From: Quisquiliibacterium sp036525975
Lineage (GTDB): Bacteria; Pseudomonadota; Gammaproteobacteria; Burkholderiales; Burkholderiaceae_E
DNA: 28,542 bases
Direction of reading: 5' to 3'
NCBI GenBank assembly: GCA_036525975.1
Contig: DATCZK010000142.1
Coordinates: 1 to 28,542, forward strand
Below the pieces are notes generated by a model that had not been told where the DNA came from, did no database searches, and saw nothing but the letters and a program-made list of their open reading frames with translations. Shown one piece after another: positions 1 through 7,974 of this stretch; within the stretch, counting starts at the first letter, position 1; every line of letters begins with the position of its first letter. A program made the translations under genes and the position numbers.

Positions 1-314
1 CGCTGGGCGACATCGCCGAGACCCGCTCGATCAAGCGCGCGCTGGGCGAGCACGCGCACAAGGTCGTGGTGAATTCCACCAAATCGATGACGGGGCACCT
101 GCTCGGCGCGGCCGGGGGCGTCGAGGCCGTGTTCACGGCGCTCGCGGTGCACCATCAGGTCTCGCCGCCCACGATCAACATCATCAACCAGGACGAGCTC
201 TGCGATCTCGACTACTGCGCCAACGAGGCGCGCGAGATGCGCATCGACGTTGCCATGTCGAACTCGTTCGGTTTCGGCGGCACCAACGGCACGCTGGTGG
301 TGCGCCGCGTCTAG
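1..314 (+). CDS. fabF: 3-oxoacyl-ACP synthase II (FabF), C-terminal part
   Basis: Only the last ~103 codons are present; the reading frame is open from base 3 and runs off the left edge. FabF condenses malonyl-ACP with an acyl-ACP in the elongation cycle of fatty acid synthesis in the cytoplasm. The visible part has the conserved NSTKSMTGHLLGAAGG block, which carries the catalytic Lys and the second active-site His of the Cys-His-His triad, and the C-terminal NSFGFGGTNG loop with the gatekeeper Phe. The nucleophilic Cys and first His lie outside the window. The protein ends a few residues after the loop, as E. coli FabF does, so the 3' end is intact. The next gene starts 5 bases after the stop. 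FabB is less likely because of the TKSMTGHLLGAAG and SFGFGGTNGTL wording. Confidence 0.95.
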   Translation, partial: LGDIAETRSIKRALGEHAHKVVVNSTKSMTGHLLGAAGGVEAVFTALAVHHQVSPPTINIINQDELCDLDYCANEAREMRIDVAMSNSFGFGGTNGTLVVRRV

Positions 315-319
315 GCCGT

Positions 320-808
320 GTGAGCAGAGCCCAGGCGCAGCCGGCGATGTCGCTCGCCTTCGACCTCGAGGTCGGAACGTCTTCCCGCCTGCGCGGGCTC
401 GTCGCGGGCTTGCACCTGATCGCCGCCGCGGCGCTGGCGGGCACGGGCGCGCTGGCCTGGGATTCGTTGGGCCCCCTCGATCTCCCTCGGGCGGCGGCGG
501 CGGCGCTCGCCGGCGGGGCCGCGCTCGCGACCCTCGGATGGAGCCTCGGGCGGGGGCTGCGCGCGCGGCACAGCGGCACGCTGTCGGTGGATCCGCGAGG
601 CGGGGCGCACTGGCGCGAGCAGGGCGCCCCGGGCACGATGCCCGCCGCGGCCACCCGCTGGTTCAGCCTGGGCGGCCTGGTCTGGATCGAAGCGCGGGTG
701 GGCAGGCGCAGGATCTGGCTGGTGTCAGGGCGCGATCGATGCGGCGACCGAGTCTGGGCGGGGCTGAACCGATGGTTCCGGTGGCTCGAGCGCGGGGCGC
801 AGGCTTGA
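320..808 (+). CDS. small two-helix membrane protein, possibly YgfX-like
   Basis: No firm family assignment. The 162-residue product (GTG start at 320; an ATG at 347 would give 153 residues) has two hydrophobic stretches at about residues 28-47 and 58-75, separated by a short loop. This is followed by a basic C-terminal part of ~80 residues with alternating hydrophobic and Arg/Trp positions, ending in a Trp/Arg-rich tail. A two-helix hairpin plus a small cytoplasmic beta-rich domain is the layout of YgfX/CptA-like proteins, and a gene of that type is often found next to fabF or rpoE in betaproteobacteria; this match is inference from layout, not clear sequence identity. Its position 5 bases after fabF suggests co-transcription with it. 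Third codon positions are strongly G/C, supporting a real gene. Confidence 0.7.
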   Translation: MSRAQAQPAMSLAFDLEVGTSSRLRGLVAGLHLIAAAALAGTGALAWDSLGPLDLPRAAAAALAGGAALATLGWSLGRGLRARHSGTLSVDPRGGAHWREQGAPGTMPAAATRWFSLGGLVWIEARVGRRRIWLVSGRDRCGDRVWAGLNRWFRWLERGAQA

Positions 809-908
809 AACCCGCCCGATCGATCCCAATCTTCGCAGACACGCACCGTTTCCGGGCGGGCGCCGGGCCGAGTGCAGGGCGCTGTTTCACACGAGAGGTC
901 AGCAGCCG

Positions 909-2354
909 ATGAAAAGATTCCTTCTGGCGATTCCGCTTGCACTGTCACTGCTCGCGGGGGCCGCGCCGCAGCATGCCGCGGCGCAGGCGCGCGAGCTCCC
1001 CGACTTCGCCGACCTGGTGGAAATGGCCGGACCGGGGGTCGTCAACATCCGCACGGTGGAGCGTGCCCGCCAGGCGCAGGGGGCGCCCCAGCTCCCGGAG
1101 GGAATCGACGAGAACGACCCGTTCTACGAGTTCTTCAAGCGCTTCTTCCCGCCTCGTCAGGGGCCGCGCGGCCGCGGCAATGGCGAGGAGGTGCCGCGCG
1201 GCGTGGGCTCGGGGTTCATCGTCTCGGCCGACGGTTACGTGCTCACGAACCACCACGTCGTCGACGGCGCCGACGAGATCTACGTCACGCTCACCGACAA
1301 GCGCGAGTTCAAGGGCAAGCTGATCGGCTCCGACCGGCGCACCGACGTGGCCGTGGTCAAGATCGACGCGAACAGCCTGCCCAAGCTCACGATCGGCGAC
1401 TCGCGCCGCATCCGGGTGGGCGAGTGGGTGGTGGCGATCGGCTCGCCGTTCGGGCTGGAGAACACCGTCACGGCGGGCATCGTGTCGGCCAAGGGGCGCG
1501 ACACCGGCGACTACCTTCCGTTCATCCAGACCGACGTCGCCGTCAATCCGGGCAACTCGGGCGGGCCGCTGCTCAACATGCGCGGCGAGGTGATCGGCAT
1601 CAACTCGCAGATCTACAGCCGCACCGGCGGGTTCATGGGCATCTCGTTCGCGATCCCGATCGACGAGGCGATGCGCGTGGCCGAGCAGATCAAGGCCACC
1701 GGCCGGGTCGTGCGCGGGCGCATCGGCGTGGGCATCGCCGAAGTCACGAAAGACGTGGCCGAGCCGCTGGGGCTGTCCAGCGCCACCGGCGCGCTCGTGC
1801 GCAGCGTGGAGAGCGGCGGTCCGGCAGAGCGCGGCGGGATCGAGGCCGGCGACATCATCCTGCGATTCAACGGCCAGACGATCGAGAAGGCGAGCGACCT
1901 GCCGCGCATCGTGGGCGGCACGCGCCCGGGCACCAAGGCCACGATCCAGGTCTGGCGCAAGGGCGCGGCCCGCGATCTGTCGGTCACGATCGGCGAGATG
2001 CAGGCCGAGCGGGCGCGCGCGTCGCGGGGCCCCCAGGGCGAGGCGCCCGCGCCGGCGCCGGCCGCGGCCAACATCTTCGGCCTGGTCGTGTCGGACATTC
2101 CCGACGAGCGCAAGAGCCAGCTGAAGATCCGCAACGGCGTCGTGGTCGACGCGGTGGACGGCGCAGGCGCACGCGCGGGGCTGCGCCCGGGCGACGTGCT
2201 CCTGTCCCTGAACAACCAGGACGTGACGAGCGTGCGCCAGTTCAACGACCTGGTGGGCAAGCTCGACCGAAACAAGACCCACGTGCTGCTCGTGCGTCGG
2301 GGCGAGAGCGCGTCGTTCATCCCGATCCGGCCCTCGCCGCCGGGCGCGCGCTAG
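909..2354 (+). CDS. mucD: periplasmic Do-family serine protease MucD/DegP
   Basis: The 481-residue product is a trypsin-like HtrA protease and chaperone that degrades misfolded envelope proteins. A Sec signal peptide (MKRFLLAIPLALSLLAG, AxA site before about residue 27) sends it to the periplasm. The protease domain shows all three catalytic residues: His116 in TNHHVVDGAD, Asp146 in RRTDVAVVKI, and Ser217 in PGNSGGPLLN. Two PDZ domains follow at about 265-365 and 388-475, joined by an Ala/Pro-rich linker (about 368-388). The length matches MucD of Pseudomonas and Burkholderia. The start is the ATG at 909, with GAGAGG at 893-898. MucD normally dampens the RpoE envelope stress response and sits behind rpoE-rseA-rseB; those genes are not upstream here (see findings). 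Confidence 0.95.
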   Translation: MKRFLLAIPLALSLLAGAAPQHAAAQARELPDFADLVEMAGPGVVNIRTVERARQAQGAPQLPEGIDENDPFYEFFKRFFPPRQGPRGRGNGEEVPRGVGSGFIVSADGYVLTNHHVVDGADEIYVTLTDKREFKGKLIGSDRRTDVAVVKIDANSLPKLTIGDSRRIRVGEWVVAIGSPFGLENTVTAGIVSAKGRDTGDYLPFIQTDVAVNPGNSGGPLLNMRGEVIGINSQIYSRTGGFMGISFAIPIDEAMRVAEQIKATGRVVRGRIGVGIAEVTKDVAEPLGLSSATGALVRSVESGGPAERGGIEAGDIILRFNGQTIEKASDLPRIVGGTRPGTKATIQVWRKGAARDLSVTIGEMQAERARASRGPQGEAPAPAPAAANIFGLVVSDIPDERKSQLKIRNGVVVDAVDGAGARAGLRPGDVLLSLNNQDVTSVRQFNDLVGKLDRNKTHVLLVRRGESASFIPIRPSPPGAR

Positions 2355-2372
2355 CGATCCGGTAAACTGGCG

Positions 2373-2402
2373 AAACGAGGCGCCTCGAGGCGCCTCGTTT
2401 TT
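2373..2402 (+). terminator. palindromic intrinsic terminator between mucD and lepA
   Basis: Positions 2373-2400 form a perfect 28-base palindrome (core CGAGGCGCCTCGAGGCGCCTCG) and end in a run of five T at 2398-2402. A GC-rich stem followed by a U-tract is a classic Rho-independent terminator. It lies 18 bases after the mucD stop, and its T-run ends 2 bases before the lepA ATG at 2405. Because it is a perfect palindrome the loop size is ambiguous; a short loop at the central TCGA is assumed. Confidence 0.8.
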
Positions 2403-2404
2403 CT

Positions 2405-4198
2405 ATGCAGAGAATCCGCAACTTCTCCATCATCGCGCACATCGACCACGGCAAGTCGACGCTCGCCGATCGGCTCATCCAGCGTTGCGGGGGGCTCTCC
2501 GACCGCGAAATGGGCGAACAGGTGCTCGATTCGATGGACCTCGAGCGCGAGCGGGGGATCACGATCAAGGCGCAGACCGCCACGCTGGAGTACGTCGCGC
2601 GCAGCGGGCAGCCGTACATGCTCAACATGATCGACACCCCCGGTCACGTCGACTTCTCCTACGAGGTGAGCCGCTCGCTGTCGGCCTGCGAGGGGGCGCT
2701 GCTGGTGGTGGACGCCACGCAGGGGGTGGAGGCGCAGACCGTGGCCAACTGCTACACCGCGATCGATCTCGGGGTGGAGGTGGTGCCGGTGCTCAACAAG
2801 ATGGACCTCCCCTCGGCCGACCCGATCGCGGCGGCGAGCGAGGTCGAGGACGTGATCGGAATCGACGCGACCGACGCGATCCGCGCCAGCGCCAAGACCG
2901 GGCAGGGAATCGACGACATCCTCGAGGCGATCGTGGCGCGCATACCGCCGCCAAGGGGCGACCCGCAGGCGAGGCTCCAGGCGCTGGTGATCGATTCGTG
3001 GTTCGACAACTACGTCGGCGTGGTGATGCTGGTGCGGGTGGTCAACGGCACGCTTCGCACGCGCGACCGCATCAGGATGATGGCCACCGGCGTCGTGCAC
3101 GGCTGCGAGCAGGTCGGGATCTTCACCCCCAAGTCGCTGTCGCGCGACTCGCTCTCGGCCGGCCAGGTGGGGTTCGTGATCTCCGGCATCAAGGAGCTGA
3201 AGTCGGCGAAGGTGGGCGACACGGCCACGCCCGCGGGCGCGCCGGCGAGCGCGCCGCTGCCCGGGTTCAAGGAGATCAAGCCCTCGGTGTTCGCGGGCCT
3301 GTACCCGGTCGAGGCGAACCAGTTCGAGGCGATGCGCGAGGCGCTCGAGAAGCTGCAGTTGAACGACGCCTCGCTGCAGTTCGAACCCGAAGTCTCGCAG
3401 GCGCTCGGTTTCGGCTTTCGCTGCGGCTTCCTCGGGCTGCTGCACATGGACATCGTGCAGGAGCGGCTCGAGCGCGAGTTCGACATGGACCTGATCACGA
3501 CCGCCCCCACCGTCGTGTACGAGGTGATGCTCAACGACGGCGAGGTGATCCGGGTGGAAAACCCCTCCAAGCTGCCGGACCCGGGCAAGGTCGCCGAGAT
3601 CCGCGAGCCGGTGGTTTCGGTCACGGTCTTCGTTCCCCAGGAGTACGTGGGCAACGTGATCACGCTGTGCGAGGGCAAGCGCGGCGTGCAGACGAACCTC
3701 GCGTACCACGGGCGCCAGGTGCACGTGACCTACGATCTGCCGATGAACGAGATCGTGCTCGACTTCTTCGACAAGCTGAAGTCCACGTCGCGGGGCTACG
3801 CGTCGATGGACTACGAGTTCAAGGAATACCGGGCGTCGGACGTCGTGAAGCTCGACATCCTCGTCAACGGCGACAAGGTCGATGCGCTGTCGATCATTGT
3901 GCACCGCAGCGTGGCACAGAGTCGCGGGCGCGAGGTGGCGGCGCGCATGCGCGCGCTGATCCCCCGGCAGATGTACGACGTGGCAATCCAGGCGGCGATC
4001 GGCGCCCACATCATCGCCCGCGAGAACGTGAAGGCGCTGCGAAAGAACGTGCTGGCCAAGTGCTACGGAGGCGACATCACCCGCAAGAAGAAGCTCCTGG
4101 AGAAGCAGAAGGCGGGCAAGAAGCGGATGAAGCAGGTCGGCACGGTGGAAATTCCCCAGGAGGCCTTCCTGGCGGTGCTCCAGGCGGTCGAACGCTGA
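2405..4198 (+). CDS. lepA: elongation factor 4 (LepA) GTPase
   Basis: The 597-residue product is a ribosome-associated translational GTPase that influences elongation and 30S maturation. All five G motifs are visible: G1 AHIDHGKST (residues 11-19), G2 RGIT (50-53), G3 DTPGH (77-81), G4 NKMD (131-134) and G5 SAK (162-164). The EF-G-like domains II, III and V follow, then the LepA-specific C-terminal domain ending in a Lys-rich stretch (TRKKKLLEKQKAGKKRMK). Length and the N-terminus MQRIRNFSIIAHIDHGKS match the family, so the ATG at 2405 is well supported. There is no free Shine-Dalgarno: the only nearby GAGG (2387-2390) lies inside the palindrome just upstream. The lepA-lepB order is the classic one. 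Confidence 0.97.
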   Translation: MQRIRNFSIIAHIDHGKSTLADRLIQRCGGLSDREMGEQVLDSMDLERERGITIKAQTATLEYVARSGQPYMLNMIDTPGHVDFSYEVSRSLSACEGALLVVDATQGVEAQTVANCYTAIDLGVEVVPVLNKMDLPSADPIAAASEVEDVIGIDATDAIRASAKTGQGIDDILEAIVARIPPPRGDPQARLQALVIDSWFDNYVGVVMLVRVVNGTLRTRDRIRMMATGVVHGCEQVGIFTPKSLSRDSLSAGQVGFVISGIKELKSAKVGDTATPAGAPASAPLPGFKEIKPSVFAGLYPVEANQFEAMREALEKLQLNDASLQFEPEVSQALGFGFRCGFLGLLHMDIVQERLEREFDMDLITTAPTVVYEVMLNDGEVIRVENPSKLPDPGKVAEIREPVVSVTVFVPQEYVGNVITLCEGKRGVQTNLAYHGRQVHVTYDLPMNEIVLDFFDKLKSTSRGYASMDYEFKEYRASDVVKLDILVNGDKVDALSIIVHRSVAQSRGREVAARMRALIPRQMYDVAIQAAIGAHIIARENVKALRKNVLAKCYGGDITRKKKLLEKQKAGKKRMKQVGTVEIPQEAFLAVLQAVER

Positions 4199-4231
4199 GC
4201 GCCGCGAACCCAGTTGGACGAGAGAGACTCC

Positions 4232-5125
4232 GTGAACTTCGCACTGATCCTGTTGCTGCTGCTCCTGGTGACGCTGCTGGCGTGGATCGCCGAGCGCCTG
4301 CATTTCCTCCCCGCGAGAAGGCGGCGGGCCGAGCAGCGGGCGCTCGAGTTCGACCGCACCCAGGCTTCGCTCCCCGCGCACCAGCGCGCCTCCGACGTGG
4401 CGGCGGCCCGGGTGGCCGTGATCGAGTCGGCGCTGCACCAGCCCTGGTGGCTCGAGTACACGGCCGGCCTGTTCCCGGTGATCGCGATCGTCTTCTTCCT
4501 GCGCTCGTTCGTGGTCGAGCCTTTCAAGATCCCCTCCGGGTCGATGATCCCCACGCTGCTCGTGGGCGACCTGATCCTGGTGAACAAGTTCGGCTACGGC
4601 GTGCGCCTGCCGGTCGTGCACTGGAAGATCCTCGACGTGGGCGACCCCCAGCGGGGCGACGTGATGGTGTTCCGGTTCCCGCGCGACCCGTCGATGGACT
4701 ACATCAAGCGGGTCGTGGGGGTTCCGGGCGACACGGTCGAGTACCTCGACAAGAAGCTCAGGGTCAACGGCCGCGAAGTGCCTCTGCAGGCGGCGGGCGA
4801 GTACTACGACAGCGAGCGCCTGACCTACTCCCCACAATATTCAGAAAAGTTGGGAGCTTTACCTCATAAGATATTGACAGAATTGGAAAAACCGTCTTTC
4901 ATTTCAGCCGTGGACGCGTTTCCGCACCGGGAGCGCTGCGAGTACCTGAGTAACGGAGTGCGCTGTGTCGTGCCGCCCGGGCACTACTTCATGATGGGTG
5001 ACAATCGCGAGAACAGCCTCGACAGCCGCTACTGGGGCTTTGTCCCGGAGGCCAACATCGTCGGAAAGGCCTTCTTCATCTGGATGAATTTCAGCGACCT
5101 GCAACGCATCGGACGGTTCCACTGA
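4232..5125 (+). CDS. lepB: signal peptidase I
   Basis: LepB removes signal peptides from exported preproteins at the outer face of the inner membrane. I chose the GTG at 4232 (297 aa) because AGAGAG at 4221-4226 is well spaced before it; a TTG at 4214 in the same frame would add six residues. Two transmembrane segments (about residues 3-20 and 75-93) are followed by the catalytic Ser104 in PSGSM and the general-base Lys159 in DYIKRVVGVPGD. The conserved box near the end reads GHYFMMGDNRENSLDSRYWG. The gene overlaps the next start by one base (TGATG). Codons for about residues 200-227 are strikingly AT-rich (about 39% GC), while the encoded protein still looks like a normal betaproteobacterial LepB. 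Confidence 0.96.
   Translation: MNFALILLLLLLVTLLAWIAERLHFLPARRRRAEQRALEFDRTQASLPAHQRASDVAAARVAVIESALHQPWWLEYTAGLFPVIAIVFFLRSFVVEPFKIPSGSMIPTLLVGDLILVNKFGYGVRLPVVHWKILDVGDPQRGDVMVFRFPRDPSMDYIKRVVGVPGDTVEYLDKKLRVNGREVPLQAAGEYYDSERLTYSPQYSEKLGALPHKILTELEKPSFISAVDAFPHRERCEYLSNGVRCVVPPGHYFMMGDNRENSLDSRYWGFVPEANIVGKAFFIWMNFSDLQRIGRFH
4874..4902 (+). promoter_or_regulatory. candidate internal promoter within lepB
   Basis: Inside the AT-rich patch of lepB there is a perfect -35 hexamer TTGACA at 4874-4879. After a 17-base spacer, TTTCAT at 4897-4902 matches four of six -10 positions. The local AT-richness would favour promoter function and is unusual here. It points toward the DUF4845-rnc-era genes starting at 5125. 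This is a motif match only. Confidence 0.3.
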
Positions 5126-5496
5126 TGAGCACAAATTACCTTCTCCGCCGTTCTCGCCCCGAGCGTGGGGTCAGTCTGCTGGGCATGCTCGTGTTCGCGG
5201 TCGTGATCGTTGCCGTGGTCGTGGTGGGGATGCGCGTGTTGCCCACGGCGCTCGAGTTCATGGCCGCAAAGAGGGCGATCGAGCGAGTCGCCACGTCGGG
5301 CGCGACCGATCCGGCCGAGATTCGCAAGTCCTTCGACCGGTTTGCCGCGGTGGACGACATCGTCACGATCACGGGCAAGGATCTCGCCATCGAGCGCGTG
5401 GGCGACAAGGTGCGGGTGAGCTTCGGCTACGAGAAGCGCGTGCCGCTGTTCGGTCCGGCGAGCCTGCTGCTCGACTACAAGGCGAGCGCTCCGTGA
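5125..5496 (+). CDS. DUF4845 single-pass membrane protein
   Basis: The 123-residue product matches the DUF4845 type of small protein found between lepB and rnc in many beta- and gammaproteobacteria; its function is not known. After a basic N-terminus with an RxERGVSLLG segment, a single transmembrane helix spans about residues 17-36. The remaining ~85 residues form a soluble domain, expected outside the inner membrane, ending in a KRVPLFGPASLLLDYKA motif. The RGVSLLGML start loosely resembles the N-terminal segment of type IV pilin-like proteins, but the usual Glu at position +5 is absent. The ATG overlaps the lepB stop (TGATG), indicating translational coupling; rnc follows after 13 bases. 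Confidence 0.85.
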   Translation: MSTNYLLRRSRPERGVSLLGMLVFAVVIVAVVVVGMRVLPTALEFMAAKRAIERVATSGATDPAEIRKSFDRFAAVDDIVTITGKDLAIERVGDKVRVSFGYEKRVPLFGPASLLLDYKASAP

Positions 5497-5509
5497 GCGG
5501 CCCCACCCC

Positions 5510-6298
5510 ATGAGCCTGGAGGCCCTCCAGCAAAGGCTCGGGTACACGTTCCGCGACCCGGCGCTGCTGGTTCAGGCGCTCACGCATCGCAGTCACGGCA
5601 GGCACAACAACGAGCGCCTCGAGTTCCTCGGCGACAGCGTGCTCAACTGCGTCGTGGCGGCGCTGCTGTTCGACACGTTCGGGCGCATCGACGAGGGCGA
5701 CCTTTCGCGGCTGCGCGCGAACCTGGTGCGCCAGCAGTCGCTCTACGAGATCGCGCACCGGCTCGAGCTGAGCCAGCACCTGCTGCTGGGCGAGGGGGAA
5801 CTCAAGAGCGGCGGATACCGGCGGCCGTCGATCCTGGCGGACACGCTCGAGGCCATCGTGGGCGCGGTGTTCCTCGACTCCGGATTCGACGCCGCGCACG
5901 CGCTGATCGGTGCGCTCTACGCCCCGGTGCTCAGGTCGGTCGATCCGCGCACGCTCGGCAAGGACGCCAAGACGCTGCTCCAGGAGCACCTGCAGGGCAG
6001 GCGCCAGTCGTTGCCGGTGTACACGGTCGTGGCGACCCACGGGGCGGCCCACAACCAGCAGTTCGAAGTGGCTTGCGCCGTGCCCAAGCTCGGGATCGAG
6101 GTGCTCGGAAGCGGCGCGAGCCGGCGCACCGCCGAGCAGGCCGCCGCCAAGCTCGCGCTCGAGCGCGTGCAGTCGATGACGCCGGCGCCGGCGCGCCGCG
6201 CACGGGGCACGGCCGCCTCGCCGGCTTCCGCCACCACGAGGGCCGGGCGCGACGAGCGGGGCGACACTTCGGCCAGATCGGGCGCGCAGGCCTCCTGA
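5510..6298 (+). CDS. rnc: ribonuclease III
   Basis: RNase III cleaves double-stranded RNA, including rRNA precursors. The signature NERLEFLGDS carries Glu38 and Asp42, and the second acidic pair is Asp111 and Glu114 in LADTLEAIVGAVFLDSG; together these are the Mg2+-binding catalytic residues. A double-stranded RNA-binding domain covers about residues 150-220, ending in the GASRRTAEQAAAKLALE helix. The protein is 262 residues, with about 38 extra Ala/Arg/Ser/Thr-rich residues after that domain compared with the 226-residue E. coli enzyme; this tail is probably disordered. The gene overlaps era by one base (TGATG), as in the conserved rnc-era-recO operon. Confidence 0.97.
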   Translation: MSLEALQQRLGYTFRDPALLVQALTHRSHGRHNNERLEFLGDSVLNCVVAALLFDTFGRIDEGDLSRLRANLVRQQSLYEIAHRLELSQHLLLGEGELKSGGYRRPSILADTLEAIVGAVFLDSGFDAAHALIGALYAPVLRSVDPRTLGKDAKTLLQEHLQGRRQSLPVYTVVATHGAAHNQQFEVACAVPKLGIEVLGSGASRRTAEQAAAKLALERVQSMTPAPARRARGTAASPASATTRAGRDERGDTSARSGAQAS

Positions 6299-7215
6299 TG
6301 GGCGAGGCGCCTGCGCCGCGCGCCGCCGGCGGGCGGCGCCACCGTTGCGGCTATGTGGCGATCGTGGGCCGCCCGAACGTGGGCAAGTCCACGCTGCTCA
6401 ACCGGCTGATCGGCCAGAAGCTGTCGATCACCTCGCACCGCGCCCAGACCACCCGGCACCGCATCCTCGGGGTGCTGAGCCGGGAAGACGCCCAGTTGCT
6501 GATCCTCGACACCCCCGGCGTGCAGGCGAGCGCGCAGAGCGCGATGAACCGCCTGCTCAACCGCACCGCGCGCCAGGTGGCCGAGGATGCCGACGTCGTC
6601 GTGATGGTGTGCGACGCCACCGGCTGGACCGCCGCCGACGAGTCGCTGGCCCGGGCGCTGCCGGGCGACCGGCCCGTGCTGCTCGCCGTGAACAAGGTCG
6701 ACCGGGTGGCCGAAAAGGCGCGGCTGCTGCCGATGATCGAGCGGGCGAGCCGCGCGCGCGAGTTCGCGGAGATCGTGCCGATCAGCGCGCGCAACGGCCA
6801 CCAGGTGCAGCGCCTGGCCGACTTGTGCGCCGAGCGCCTGCCCGAAGGCGAGGCGCTGTTCGAGGCAGACGCCCTCACCGACCGCAGCGAGCGCTTCCTG
6901 GCTGCCGAGGTCATTCGCGAGAAGCTCTTCCGGCTGCTGGGCGACGAGTTGCCGTACGCGAGCACCGTGGAGATCGAGCGCTACGAGGAGTCGCCGCGGC
7001 TGCGCCGGATCCACGCCGCGATCCTGGTCGAGCGCGATGCGCACAAGGGGATCGTGTTGGGCGCGGGCGGCGCGCGGATCAAGCGCATCGCGAGCGAGGC
7101 GCGCGTCGACCTGGAGCGCATGACCGGCACCCGCGTCTATCTCGAGGTGTTCGTCAAGGTGCGAAGCGGCTGGGCCGACACCGAGCAGAGCCTTCGCGCT
7201 TACGGTTACGAGTGA
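6298..7215 (+). CDS. era: ribosome assembly GTPase Era
   Basis: Era binds the 3' end of 16S rRNA and helps mature the 30S subunit. From the ATG at 6298 the product has 305 residues, the usual size. GTPase motifs are GRPNVGKST (24-32), DTPG (71-74) and NKVD (132-135), with SAR (163-165) at the G5 position. The C-terminal KH RNA-binding domain has its GxxG loop at 255-258 (GAGG in VLGAGGARIKRIASEAR), followed by the conserved VFVKVRSGWAD stretch. The frame is open further upstream inside rnc, but the ATG overlapping the rnc stop is the natural start and puts the P-loop at the expected depth. An N-terminal stretch of ~17 Arg/Ala-rich residues precedes the G domain. Confidence 0.96.
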   Translation: MGEAPAPRAAGGRRHRCGYVAIVGRPNVGKSTLLNRLIGQKLSITSHRAQTTRHRILGVLSREDAQLLILDTPGVQASAQSAMNRLLNRTARQVAEDADVVVMVCDATGWTAADESLARALPGDRPVLLAVNKVDRVAEKARLLPMIERASRAREFAEIVPISARNGHQVQRLADLCAERLPEGEALFEADALTDRSERFLAAEVIREKLFRLLGDELPYASTVEIERYEESPRLRRIHAAILVERDAHKGIVLGAGGARIKRIASEARVDLERMTGTRVYLEVFVKVRSGWADTEQSLRAYGYE

Positions 7216-7224
7216 ACCGGGCGG

Positions 7225-7950
7225 ATGACGCGCACCAGCAACCAACCGGCCTTCCTTCTTCACGCCACGCCGTATCGCGAGACGAGCCTGGTGGTGGACC
7301 TGTTCACGCGCGACCTCGGGCGCGTGCCCGCGATCGCGAAGGGCGCCAAGCGCCCGAGGTCGGCGCTTCGCGCCGTGCTGCTGCAGTTCCAGCCGCTCAC
7401 CGTGTCTTTTTCCGGGCGCGGCGAGCTGCGCACGCTCACGGCGGCCGAGTGGGCGGGCGGGGGGGTGCCGCCGCGCGGCGACGCGCTGCTGTGCGCGTTC
7501 TACCTCAACGAGCTGCTGGTGCGCCTGCTGCCGCGCGACGACGCGCACCCGGCCCTCTACGACGGCTATCGCGAGGCGCTCGCCTCGCTGGCGGCGGGCG
7601 GGCCGGTGGACGACACGCTGCGCCGCTTCGAGTGGGAGCTGCTGCGCGAGATCGGCTACGCCCCCGACCTCAAGCGCGACGCGACGCGCCGGCCGATCGA
7701 GGCCGGGCGCGACTATCGCTGGACGCCGGGCGAGGGCTTCGAGCTGGTGGCCGCCGAGCCGGGCGCGAGCGGCCCGGCCGAGCGGGCCGTGGTGCGGGGC
7801 GAGACGCTTCTTGGAATCGGACAGAATCGATTCGATACTGCGAACGGCCGTTCGCAGGCAAAATACCTCACCCGCGCGATCCTGGCGCACCACCTCGACG
7901 GGGCCGTGCTGAAGACGCGACAGATCCTGATCGACCTCCAGAAACTCTGA
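7225..7950 (+). CDS. recO: DNA repair protein RecO
   Basis: RecO helps load RecA onto SSB-covered single-stranded DNA in the RecFOR pathway. The 241-residue product has the typical N-terminal OB-fold (about residues 1-80), beginning with AFLLHATPYRETSLVVDLFT and the basic GAKRPRSALRAVLLQF segment. A helical C-terminal domain follows, with NELLVRLLPRDDAHPALYDGY and FEWELLREIGYAPDL, both recognisable RecO motifs. As in other proteobacterial RecO proteins, the four-Cys zinc finger of the Gram-positive forms is absent. The ATG at 7225 lies 9 bases after the era stop, and pdxJ follows after 24 bases, so it belongs to the same operon. Confidence 0.94.
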   Translation: MTRTSNQPAFLLHATPYRETSLVVDLFTRDLGRVPAIAKGAKRPRSALRAVLLQFQPLTVSFSGRGELRTLTAAEWAGGGVPPRGDALLCAFYLNELLVRLLPRDDAHPALYDGYREALASLAAGGPVDDTLRRFEWELLREIGYAPDLKRDATRRPIEAGRDYRWTPGEGFELVAAEPGASGPAERAVVRGETLLGIGQNRFDTANGRSQAKYLTRAILAHHLDGAVLKTRQILIDLQKL

Positions 7951-7974
7951 AACCGAAGGCTGGATCCTCATCCG

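Noticed and set aside
2351..4837. Long minus-strand open frame (828 codons) opposite lepA and lepB
   Set aside because: It is an antisense shadow of GC-rich codons: its product is His/Arg/Asp-rich low-complexity sequence without domain motifs, and the opposite strand holds unambiguous genes.
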